Shown one piece after another: positions 42,840 through 50,838 of a stretch of DNA of 64,000 bases. Below the pieces are notes generated by a model that saw only the letters and a program-made list of their open reading frames with translations, had not been told where the DNA came from and did no database searches. Source of the stretch: Streptomyces minutiscleroticus (lineage in GTDB: Bacteria > Actinomycetota > Actinomycetes > Streptomycetales > Streptomycetaceae); the NCBI RefSeq assembly GCF_014650875.1, contig NZ_BMVU01000017.1, positions 62,001-126,000 of the forward strand, in the 5' to 3' direction. Position 1 is the first letter of the stretch. Every line of letters starts with the position of its first letter. The position numbers and the translations under genes are program-made.

Positions 42840-44831
42840 TCAGGCGGTGCGGCGCGGCGGAGCGCCCACGGTGAAGGCGGTGCCCGGGCCGTTGTCCTGG
42901 ATGAACTCCTCCAGGCTGTGCGCGAAGCCGGGGTCCTGAGCGGCCACGCGCTCCGCCAGCAGCCGGACCCGGTTCGGGGTGAAGGTCTCCGGATCGGCGA
43001 GGAGTTGCGGGGTGCCCGTCATCAGCAGCAGGGCGGCCTCCGTGTAGCCGCGCTCCAGCCAGGAGTTCCACAGCGCGTCGCGGTCCGCCTCCTGCTCGGC
43101 GAAGTAGTGCTCCGCGCGGGGCCGCGGCCGGGCCGGCACCGGCCTTTGTGCTTCCTGTGCCTGGTGCAGGACGACCCGGCGTCCGCCGAGGTAGGCGATC
43201 CGGATTCCCTTGCGGATGCAGAAGGTGAGGGCCTCGGCGGCGGTGTCGACGATCGGCTCGCCCTTGTCGTTGAGCGAGGTGTTGCACACGATCGGCACCC
43301 CGGTCGCCGCGCGGAACGCGTCGATCGCCCGGTACAGCAGGGGGTTGGCCTGTTCGGTGAGCGTCTGGTGCCGGGCCGTGCCGTCCAGGTGGAGGATGGC
43401 GGGCACCTTGTCGCGCAGTTCCGCGCGGACGACGGCCGCCTCCAGCATGTACGGCGACAGCCGGTTCTGCTCGAACCACTCGTGCGCGTGCTCGGCGAGC
43501 ACGATCGGTGCGACCGGCCGCCACCACTGCCGCTGCTTGTACTCGTTGAGCAGGTCCTTGACCTTCTCCGAGCGCGGGTCCCCGAGCAGACTGCGATGTC
43601 CGAGCGCCCGAGGCCCCATCTCCGCAGCGCCGTCTGCCCACACCACCACGTCGTCGGTGAGGTCCTGCACGAACCGGTCGGCCGAGAAGTCCGACACCTC
43701 CTCGATCCACGGGGCGAACTCGGTGAGCGCCTCGTCCACGTCCGCCAGGTCGTTGCCGTGGTACGCGTGGTCGATGCGCAGATCCGCCCCGTCCAGGGCG
43801 CCGGTGCCGTACAGGCCCAGCAGCCCGAGACCGAGGGCCACCCCGGAGTCGTTGGCGCACGGCGGTGTGAGCAGGCCGCGGAACCCGAAGCGGTCCAGGA
43901 CCAGGGTGTTCGCCTGGACGTTCAGCCCGAAGCCGCCGCTGACGGACAGGTAGCAGTCCTCGGTGCGGACACCGCCCAGTTCCCTCAGCTTCTCGACGTT
44001 CCGGATGATGATCAGTTCACAGCATTCCTGGATCACCTTCATCACCGCGCTCTGCAGGTTCTCCTCGGCGGTGAACCTGGAGTCCGGCGTGGGGTCTCCG
44101 GCCAGCCGGCGCCCGGCCTCGGCGATGACCTTCTTCACCAGCCCGAAGGAGGCGGCCCAGGGCTGCACCCGGCCGCCGAGGAGCTCCAGCTCGGCGACGG
44201 CGGCGGCCGCGTCGTACCCGATGGCGGTACGGCAGGCCGACGCCAGCGCCATCAGCGTGCCCGGTTCCTTGCCGAACAGGCGGTCGGCCGCATGGTAGAG
44301 CGGGGCCGGTGACTCCACCGGGGCGAAGGTGATCCGTCCCTTCACGGACACGCAGCCGGCGTAGTAGTAGGGCGGGAGCTTGTCCTCCAGGACCAGGTCC
44401 GGGGCGGCGTCGACGGCCATCCCGATGATGTTCTCCTCCCGGAAGATCCTGCTGTCCATCAGGATCCCGCTGAACAGGTGCGCGAGGCTGTGCACGGGGA
44501 GTTCCTCGGCTCCGGCCGGGACCGGTACGGGGGCGTAGCCCGGCAGTCCGGGCGTGCCCCAGCTGGCGCTCAGGTCCGCCGTCGACAGTCCCTCCGTGGC
44601 CAGCAGCTTGTTGAGCAGGGCCTCGGTGCGCTCCGTGGTGAACAACGGCCAAGCGTGGTGCTTCTGTCCGCTGATCCGCTCCAGCTCCCAGTGTCGGACG
44701 AGTTCGACGGAGCCGGTGGAGCGCCGCCACAGGGAGACGTTGTGGTCGTGTCGCGGGGAGATGACCGAGCGCTCGCCCGGCGGGGTCAGATAAGTGGAGA
44801 GAAAGTACTCGCCGGCGCTGGAATCCGTCAC
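42840..44831 (-). CDS. TobZ/NodU-type O-carbamoyltransferase
   Basis: 663 aa, GTG start. The C-terminal YrdC-like part carries the hallmark EMGPRALGHRSLLGDPR (404-420) and CNTSLNDKGEPI; the N-terminal Kae1-like part has HSLAH (114-118) and SGGFGLNVQAN (about 298). These enzymes make carbamoyladenylate from carbamoyl phosphate and ATP and pass the carbamoyl to a hydroxyl group. In this locus the acceptor could be a Tyr/Ser or JmjC-made hydroxyl on the peptide. The N-terminus is diverged from antibiotic-cluster members. Confidence 0.92.
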   Translation of the reverse strand: MTDSSAGEYFLSTYLTPPGERSVISPRHDHNVSLWRRSTGSVELVRHWELERISGQKHHAWPLFTTERTEALLNKLLATEGLSTADLSASWGTPGLPGYAPVPVPAGAEELPVHSLAHLFSGILMDSRIFREENIIGMAVDAAPDLVLEDKLPPYYYAGCVSVKGRITFAPVESPAPLYHAADRLFGKEPGTLMALASACRTAIGYDAAAAVAELELLGGRVQPWAASFGLVKKVIAEAGRRLAGDPTPDSRFTAEENLQSAVMKVIQECCELIIIRNVEKLRELGGVRTEDCYLSVSGGFGLNVQANTLVLDRFGFRGLLTPPCANDSGVALGLGLLGLYGTGALDGADLRIDHAYHGNDLADVDEALTEFAPWIEEVSDFSADRFVQDLTDDVVVWADGAAEMGPRALGHRSLLGDPRSEKVKDLLNEYKQRQWWRPVAPIVLAEHAHEWFEQNRLSPYMLEAAVVRAELRDKVPAILHLDGTARHQTLTEQANPLLYRAIDAFRAATGVPIVCNTSLNDKGEPIVDTAAEALTFCIRKGIRIAYLGGRRVVLHQAQEAQRPVPARPRPRAEHYFAEQEADRDALWNSWLERGYTEAALLLMTGTPQLLADPETFTPNRVRLLAERVAAQDPGFAHSLEEFIQDNGPGTAFTVGAPPRRTA

Positions 44832-44953
44832 CGTCGCCTACCTCATTTCTGATCGAGTCGCTGGCTGCACGAGCTGAGTCGGCCCCGATGCCGTGCACCG
44901 CGTCAGCGATCAACGTTGCGTCGGCGCGGTCGGGGCCGGGGAGGACGGCCGGG

Positions 44954-46894
44954 TCACAGGTGGCGGGCCCACCACTCCAGAATCGCCTCGTACCGCGCCA
45001 CCCGGTGGCTGGGCAGGCCGGTGCGTGACATGTCATGGCCCTCGCCGGGGAACAGCAGCATCTCGGCGGGCACACCACGGGTGCGCAGGGCCACGAACAT
45101 CCGCTGGGCCTGCTCCATCGGTGTGTGCCTGTCCTCCTCCGACTGGATCAGCAGCATCGGGATCCTGATCCGGTCGGCGTGGGTGAGCGGGCTGATCTCC
45201 GCCCACCGTTCCTGGTCCGCGCCGTACAGTGCGATGGAGTTGTTGACTCCGTCGTCGGCGGATCCGAAGTGGCTGTCGATCGCGTAGCAGCCGCGCTCGC
45301 CCATGGCGGCCCGGAATCTTTCTCCGTGGTGCGCCGCCATCCACGCCGCCATGTAGCCGCCGAACGACCCGCCCTGGACCCCGACCCGTGTCTCGTCCAG
45401 GTCCGGTGCCTCGAGGGCGGCGTCCAGCAGGGCCAGCAGGTCGGTGGCCGTGCGGCGCGCCAGGTCGCTCGCCGCGTACCGGCCGTGCGCCTGGCCGTAT
45501 CCGGACGTGCCGCGCGGGTTGCCGAGTACGACGGCGTAGCCGGCGCTCGCGTAGACCTGGGCTTCCTCGAAGGACGCCGGACCGTTGAGGGTGTACCCCC
45601 ACTGTGTGAAGGGGCCGCCCTTGATCTGAAGCAGCACCGGGTGCGGACCGGGGCCGGCCGGGCGGACCGTCCAGCCGTGCAGGACGTAGCCGTCCTCGGC
45701 CTTGGCGGTGAACTCCTCCACCGGCAACAGGCCGGCACGGGCACGCAGTTCGGCTCCGAAGGGGGTGAGTTCCCGCTCCTCGCCGCCGCGCAGCGCCACC
45801 AGGTCGCCCGCGCTCCCGGCGTCGGAGAGCACGGCGGCGATCGTGGTGCCCTCCGGTCCCTCGGCGATCGCGTATCCGTTGACCTGCCGGGGACCGGTGA
45901 TGACGGGCTCGGGTTCGCCGCCGTCGTAGGGCACGAGGATGAGGTGGACTTCGCCGCGGTAGTCGTTGGCGAAGTACACGCCGTCGGAGGCGGGCGCGAT
46001 CATCTGGCTCGCGAAGCTCAGGTGGTACGGCTCCGGGTCGGTGAGCCGGCGCGGCGGTGCCGAACCGTCGACGGCCACCGACCAGAGGCCGTAGCTGTTG
46101 GCTCCGCTGGCGCGGTTGTGCTCGTCCAGTGTCTCGGCGGCGAAGCACACGACCGTGCCGTCGCCCGAGAAGCGCGGGCAGCCCAGCTCCAGGCCGCCGT
46201 CGGTCAGCGCCCGCAGTCCGGTGCCGTCCGGGGCGCAGACCCAGATGTCACGGCGCAGGTCGTCGGCGTGCGTCTCGTGGCGGCCGGAGATGAACGTCAG
46301 CAGCTGCCCGTCCGGGCTCCATGCCACGTCGTAACTGCCGTGCTCCCCGCTGGTGACCTGCGTCGTCACCGGTGTCCTTGAGAACGGGTCGGTGACGAAG
46401 ATCTGGTGCGGCCGGTCGAAGGTGAACCCGATGCCGTCCGACATGTAGCGAAGGGTGGTGATGCGGCGGGGCCGCTCCTTGCGCGGCGGCACCCCGGGCA
46501 GGTACCTGCCCGGCTCGGCGACACGCGCGGCGAAGGCGATCCGGCGCGAGTCCGGGCTCCACACCGGCTGGCCCGCTCCCAGCGGCAGGTCGGTCACTGC
46601 GAACGGTTCGCCGCCGTCCATCGGCAGCAGGTGCAGCTGCGCGGGTCCGGCGGGTCCGGGGCGCAGGAAGGCCAGCCAGCGCCCGTCGGGTGAGAAAGCC
46701 GGCGCGCCGTCGTTCGAGCCCTGGGTGAGGCGACGGGCCGGGGAGGACCCGTCCGTCTGGGCCACCCACAGCTCGCTGGCGTTCTCATCGGCGTCCACAT
46801 CCGGTCGGAAAACACTCACGACCGCGTAACGGCCGTCGCCCGACAAAGTGGGCCGGCCAAGCACGGGAAGCAGGTTGATGTCGGTGGGAAGCAT
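44954..46894 (-). CDS. S9-family prolyl-oligopeptidase-like peptidase
   Basis: 646 aa. N-terminal beta-propeller (repeats such as GAPAFSPDGRWLAFLRP, QPVWSPDSRRIAFAA) and C-terminal alpha/beta hydrolase with S510 in GGSFGGYMAAW, D588 in SEEDRHTP and H620 in GEGHDMSR. No signal peptide, so cytosolic. S9 enzymes remove leader peptides in some class III lanthipeptide pathways, so this is a second candidate maturation protease. It is first in its operon and divergent from the exporter. An imperfect stem (CGGCCCCGA/TCGGGGCCG, 44880-44938) follows its stop. Confidence 0.93.
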   Translation of the reverse strand: MLPTDINLLPVLGRPTLSGDGRYAVVSVFRPDVDADENASELWVAQTDGSSPARRLTQGSNDGAPAFSPDGRWLAFLRPGPAGPAQLHLLPMDGGEPFAVTDLPLGAGQPVWSPDSRRIAFAARVAEPGRYLPGVPPRKERPRRITTLRYMSDGIGFTFDRPHQIFVTDPFSRTPVTTQVTSGEHGSYDVAWSPDGQLLTFISGRHETHADDLRRDIWVCAPDGTGLRALTDGGLELGCPRFSGDGTVVCFAAETLDEHNRASGANSYGLWSVAVDGSAPPRRLTDPEPYHLSFASQMIAPASDGVYFANDYRGEVHLILVPYDGGEPEPVITGPRQVNGYAIAEGPEGTTIAAVLSDAGSAGDLVALRGGEERELTPFGAELRARAGLLPVEEFTAKAEDGYVLHGWTVRPAGPGPHPVLLQIKGGPFTQWGYTLNGPASFEEAQVYASAGYAVVLGNPRGTSGYGQAHGRYAASDLARRTATDLLALLDAALEAPDLDETRVGVQGGSFGGYMAAWMAAHHGERFRAAMGERGCYAIDSHFGSADDGVNNSIALYGADQERWAEISPLTHADRIRIPMLLIQSEEDRHTPMEQAQRMFVALRTRGVPAEMLLFPGEGHDMSRTGLPSHRVARYEAILEWWARHL

Positions 46895-47133
46895 GTCTGC
46901 GACGCTAGAAGGCCGATATTCGGCATGTCAACGAAGGCAATTCCGGATGCGTTCGGCACGTGTATGAGTGCGGTGTTCGACCGCACCTCGTCATCAGTTG
47001 AACAGTCGGCCTGAGCAGTGCTCCGCGGCATCCAATGCCTGTACCATGCAGGCGAGTTGCTGGACTCCGCTTGACGAATGACACCCCGGAGGGCCCTCCC
47101 GGCGAGGGAGGCATGAAAGGGCGAGAGGGACTT
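46895..47133. promoter_or_regulatory. Divergent promoter of S9 peptidase and exporter, with shared operator motif
   Basis: About 240 bp. GGTGTTCGAC (46972-46981) and GTTGAACA (46997-47004) form an inverted pair TGTTC...GAACA. The same words occur as repeats before the 27-aa peptide gene, suggesting one regulator controls both ends of the locus. AT content is higher than in the flanking genes. Confidence 0.6.
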
Positions 47134-48384
47134 ATGAGACTTTCACTGAAAGGCCCGCTGGCAAATCCGGGATTCCGCCGTCTATGGATTTCCGGATTCA
47201 TTTCGGAGACGGGCGACTGGATGTTTATGGTCGCCATGCCGGTCTACGTGTATCAGCTCACCGGTTCGGTGGGAGCGACCGCGACGAACTTCCTCGTGGA
47301 GCTGCTGCCGGCCCTGCTGCTCTCGCCCGTGGCGGGTGTGCTGGCCGACCGGTGGGACCGGCGCCGGACGATGATGTGGGTGAGCCTCGCACAGGTGGCG
47401 GCACTGCTGCCACTGATCGCGGTGCACGGACCCGACCAGGTCTTCATCGTCAACATCGTCACCGCTGTGCAGGCCGCACTGTCCACCGTGTTCCAGCCGG
47501 CCAAGTACGCCCTGCTGCCCTCCCTCGTCGAGCGCCAGGATGTGCCCGCCGCGAACGGGCTCGTCAGCATCAACGGCAACCTGGCCAGGCTCGGCGGTGC
47601 CTCTCTGGGCGGCTTCGTCCTGGGCTGGTTCGGCCTGGCCGGCATCCTCGTCGCCGACGCCGCCTCCTTCCTGCTGGCGATCGTGCTGTTGCTGCGGCCC
47701 TTCGGCGTCTCCCGCGAGGTACCGATCCACCAGACGGCCTGGCGTGCCTACCTGGAGGGACTCCGGGAGATCAGGACACGCCCCGGGCTGCGGGCCATGG
47801 TGGTGACGGTGGGCCTGATGGGTCTGGCGCAGGGCCTGTTCGCGGTCCTGTTCGTGGTGTTCGTGACGGACCGGTTGGGCGGCGGAGAGAGCGACACCGG
47901 TCTGCTGCGCGGTGTGCAGGCCATCGGCGGCATGGTCGGTGGCGGGCTCGTCGGCATGCTGGCCCGGCGCACCGAACCGGGGAGACTGCTCGGCTGGTCC
48001 CTGGTCGTGTTCTCCGTGATGACCGCGGCGACCTGGAACAGTGCCTATCTCACCACCTCCATGGCTTGGTTCGTCGGTCTGTTCTCTGTACTGGGAGCCC
48101 CGGGGATCGCGGCCTTCGCGGGCCGGATGTCCGTGACCCAGATGCACACGCAGGACGCGACCCGCGGTCGCGTCATGGCCAGCCTCCAGAGCGTCTTCGA
48201 CGCATCCCAGGCTCTGGGCCTGATCTGCGCCGGCACCCTGGTGGCCTGGATCAGCCTTCCCCTGGCCCTGGACGTCCAGGCGGCCCTGCTGGCCGTAGCC
48301 GGTCTGCTGGCGCTCTGGAACGTCCGCCAGGTGGTGGAGGTGGCCGAGGAACCCGAGCGCGCCCTGGACACGGCCCGCACGTGA
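47134..48384 (+). CDS. MFS exporter of the RiPP-like locus
   Basis: 416 aa from ATG 47134, preceded by GAGAGGGACTT; an ATG at 47113 is too close to its RBS. NPGFRRLWISGFISETGDWM and the DRWDRRRTMMWVSLAQ loop are MFS_3 features; about 12 membrane segments. Divergent from the S9 peptidase. It most likely exports the modified peptide, since no ABC transporter is present. Confidence 0.92.
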   Translation: MRLSLKGPLANPGFRRLWISGFISETGDWMFMVAMPVYVYQLTGSVGATATNFLVELLPALLLSPVAGVLADRWDRRRTMMWVSLAQVAALLPLIAVHGPDQVFIVNIVTAVQAALSTVFQPAKYALLPSLVERQDVPAANGLVSINGNLARLGGASLGGFVLGWFGLAGILVADAASFLLAIVLLLRPFGVSREVPIHQTAWRAYLEGLREIRTRPGLRAMVVTVGLMGLAQGLFAVLFVVFVTDRLGGGESDTGLLRGVQAIGGMVGGGLVGMLARRTEPGRLLGWSLVVFSVMTAATWNSAYLTTSMAWFVGLFSVLGAPGIAAFAGRMSVTQMHTQDATRGRVMASLQSVFDASQALGLICAGTLVAWISLPLALDVQAALLAVAGLLALWNVRQVVEVAEEPERALDTART

Positions 48385-48605
48385 TGTCCGCTTCCCGGGC
48401 GGAGACCTCGACGGCTCTCCGCGCCGGTCGGCTGGGGCCCCGGCCCGGCCGGCGCCCGGGGCGGCCTCCGAGCGACCAGGACGTGCCTGCCGCTGCGCTG
48501 GACCGAGTAGGCCAAGGCCGGTTTGTCCGCTCGGGCATCCCTTCCCGCAGACCAGAACGTTGCGCAGACTTTCTGTCACCGAATTCGACCGGGGGGGAGG
48601 ACAGC

Positions 48606-48788
48606 ATGTCTTCGCAGCTGTCGCATGGCAGGGTCCGCGGTACGGTCCCGGCCGGCGCCCTCGTCCTCGCCGCACCGGGACAAGCCGCCGCACACACCGA
48701 TGCGGACCGCGGAATGTTGTCTCCGCCCGTCACGGGCCGGCTCGCCGCGCTCCCGGGGACACACTCCGACGACCTCGGCCGAAGGTGA
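48606..48788 (+). CDS. Small secreted peptide paralogue (60 aa)
   Basis: ATG 48606 has GGGAGGACAGC upstream. N-terminal MSSQLSHGRVRGTVPAGALV and an AAA-rich region resemble a weak signal peptide. It is exactly 60 aa, like the peptide at 33152, and shares scattered residues (S6, V10-R11-G12, A16, A18, G25, A28). In both loci a StrR-like regulator follows. Here that regulator is broken and the peptide has lost its hydrophobic core quality, so it may be decaying. Confidence 0.5.
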   Translation: MSSQLSHGRVRGTVPAGALVLAAPGQAAAHTDADRGMLSPPVTGRLAALPGTHSDDLGRR

Positions 48789-48793
48789 CGCCC

Positions 48794-49407
48794 ATGGCCT
48801 CAGGGAGTGCGCCCCGTCCGGCCGGGTTCCCGGGCGGCGCGGCCACCGGCTCTTCCGTGGAGCGAGTCAGCGCCCACCGCGTCACCGCCGGCTCCGCTCT
48901 GCAGACGGACGGCGAGGACCGCGACCACGTGCGCACCCGCTCCGATGCCTCACTGCAGCATGTTGCCGCCGAGGCCGACCCGGCACCGGCCACCGTCGCC
49001 GATGTGCGCGACAGGACCGCCGCGGCGAACACCCCGTGCCGGGCCGCGGCTCCCGGTCCGCGAAGGCGTGCCCTCCTCCCGCCGCCTTCGCGGACCGGGC
49101 TCTGTCCGCGGTCCGCCGCCCGTGGACGGCCTTCGAAGCCGTCCCGTCACTGCCCGGCCGGCTGCTGCGCGGTCCGCGGTCGCCGCGTGGTGATCCTTCG
49201 CTGCGGCCCGGCGGGCCGGCCGCGGCGTCCTGCGCATGCTCGGTGTCCCTACGACGGTGGCCCGAGGCCCGGGAGCGGATCACGGCCCCACGACCGGTGC
49301 ACGGCAAGCAATCCATGGCACAGCTCGCGCAGGGGCCTGCCCGGCTGTGGACGCAACTCGCGCACGAACTGGACGCCGGGAACGACCCGGCCGTGATGAG
49401 CAGCTGA
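48794..49407 (+). pseudogene. Broken StrR/ParB-like regulator
   Basis: In one frame from ATG 48794 the translation gives VERVSAHRVTAG and DGEDRDHVR, matching the N-terminus of the regulator at 31867. It then jumps to SDASLQHVAAEADPAPATV, ADVRDR, matching its helix-turn-helix. The C-terminal part (DPSLRPGG; ARERITA; MAQLAQGPARLWTQLAHEL) is in another frame from about 49185 to 49407. The ParB core, about 100 residues, is deleted. It is thus a frameshifted, internally deleted paralogue. Confidence 0.75.
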
Positions 49408-49429
49408 GCGACGACAAGGAAGGCCGGTT

Positions 49430-49690
49430 ATGCAGGAGCAGGCTCCCCGACCGATATCCGGGATCGTGGACGCGGTGGTCACCACCTCCCAGGACACCGA
49501 CGGCGTACTGGCCTTCCATCTGATGGTCGGTCCTCCCGACCGGCCTCACGAGTGCGACCGCATCGAGTTCACCCTCGACCCCGAGCACGCACGTGCGCTG
49601 TTCGGGGATACCGCGCGGACCTCCGCCGTCCAGGTGCCCTGCCGGGTCGGTGTCGAGTTCGGCGGCACACCGTCGGCGCAGCACTGCTGA
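49430..49690 (+). CDS. Hypothetical 86-aa protein
   Basis: ATG 49430 with AAGGAAGG 8 bp upstream and good Streptomyces codon use. SGIVDAVVTTSQDTDGVLAF, ECDRIEFTLDPEHARALFG suggest a small beta-rich protein. No family recognised. It follows the broken regulator by 22 bp. Confidence 0.55.
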   Translation: MQEQAPRPISGIVDAVVTTSQDTDGVLAFHLMVGPPDRPHECDRIEFTLDPEHARALFGDTARTSAVQVPCRVGVEFGGTPSAQHC

Positions 49691-50062
49691 GGGCCGATGG
49701 CTGCGGCGGCGTCCGGGACGGCGCCGCCGCCGGCGACCGGGGACGCGGTGTGAACGGGGTCGAAGGGCCGGTCAGCGGAGACGGTCGATCGCTTGCAGTG
49801 TGCGAAGGGGCGCTTCCTGGGGCGGAGCGGCCCGCCCGATAAGTGCGGCTCCTGAGGGACCTGCGGCCCGCCCTTCGCGTGCACGCGTCGTGGGGGGGGG
49901 GACCGGATGTGGTCCGACACCGCACGACGCAGGACGGCACGGGGCGGAAACGGCCTGGTACGGACCGCCGCACCCTTCCTTATTGATCATAGGGAAGGAA
50001 GGACGTCCTGAGGGACCGACCTCATTGACGTGAAGTACATGAGGTGCGGCTGGCGGAACGCC
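49691..50062. other. Intergenic with imperfect hairpin and one repeat arm
   Basis: No gene seen. A run of ten G (49893-49902) is present. CCTTCCTTAT/ATAGGGAAGG (about 49974-49999) is a near-perfect stem, and ATTGACGTGAAGTACATGAG (50024-50043) has an inverted partner at 50991. These precede the stop of the winged-helix gene, so the stem may terminate it. Confidence 0.5.
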
Positions 50063-50374
50063 TCAGGTTGCGCGCCGCAGCTCTACCACGACGTTCTCAC
50101 CGGTGGCCTTGGGGCTGAGCCGGTAGTACTTGATGTGGGCGAGACGGTCGGACTCCTCCAGCCACCCGGCCTCGACGACCTGCCGTCGGGTGCGGGAGAA
50201 CACCGACGGGGACATGCCGACCAGCTCCGCGAGGTTGACGGCGGTCTCGATGACCGCCCCGGCCCGGTCGGTGGGGTGCAGGGCGTACAGCATGACCACC
50301 AGACGCTGGTTGGCACTCATACCGGCCGTGCGCTGCAGCAGGTCCAGATTCCTGTGCTTGTCCTCGTTGATCAC
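50063..50374 (-). CDS. Small winged-helix protein (replication/regulation type)
   Basis: 103 aa from GTG 50374, which overlaps the upstream gene stop (GTGA) with GGAGG 4 bp before. MSANQRLVVMLYALHP, LAELVGMSPSVFSRTRRQVVE and AGWLEESDRLAHIKYYRL form a winged helix-turn-helix of MarR-like pattern. Such small proteins come in series on Streptomyces linear plasmids. Coupling to the 155-aa wHTH gene suggests they work together. Confidence 0.75.
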   Translation of the reverse strand: MINEDKHRNLDLLQRTAGMSANQRLVVMLYALHPTDRAGAVIETAVNLAELVGMSPSVFSRTRRQVVEAGWLEESDRLAHIKYYRLSPKATGENVVVELRRAT

Positions 50375-50838
50375 TGAGCCTCCCACCGAGCAGGGGTGTT
50401 GTCGTCGAATCCCGGAATGTCCGGCGGATTGCAGGTCTTCACCGCTTCGCGCTGCTCGGCCCCGGTCCCGTGGAAGGAGATGTACGGGCTGATGCGGTAG
50501 AAATTATAGTTGCCGATGCGCCCTCTGACGATCAGGATGCGGTGCTTGGCCAGCTTCCTGTTGATCTTCCCGACGGCGTCGGCGGACATGCCCACGCGTT
50601 TGGCGATGTCCGCTCCGGTGGCCCGCAAAGGCTCCAGGCCTTCCGGAGAGACCCCGATCCACCACAGGACGAGAAACTTCTGACTGGGCGTGAACGCCGT
50701 GCTCACTGTGATCGCTTCGACACGCGCCTTGTCCACCTGGGTGTGCCGCCCGGAGAAGGCGTACGGCACATAGGGGACGACCTCGCCGGTGTCGGCGTCC
50801 ACCAGTCTGCGTGCTGCTCCCAAGAGGCCCCCGCACAT
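50371..50838 (-). CDS. Winged-helix RepL-like protein
   Basis: 155 aa from ATG 50838 (weak RBS). TPSQKFLVLWWIGVSPEGLE, GADIAKRVGMSADAVGKINR and KLAKHRILIVRGRIGNYNFY make a wHTH with a trailing beta wing, as in RepL-type replication proteins and related regulators. The N-terminal VDADTGEVVPYVPYAF is a short strand-rich segment often seen in plasmid replication proteins. Replication role is inferred from fold and context. Confidence 0.72.
   Translation of the reverse strand: MCGGLLGAARRLVDADTGEVVPYVPYAFSGRHTQVDKARVEAITVSTAFTPSQKFLVLWWIGVSPEGLEPLRATGADIAKRVGMSADAVGKINRKLAKHRILIVRGRIGNYNFYRISPYISFHGTGAEQREAVKTCNPPDIPGFDDNTPARWEAQ

Noticed and set aside
44880..44938. Firm terminator after the S9 gene
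   Set aside because: Only the outer 9 bp pair well; too imperfect to list as a feature.
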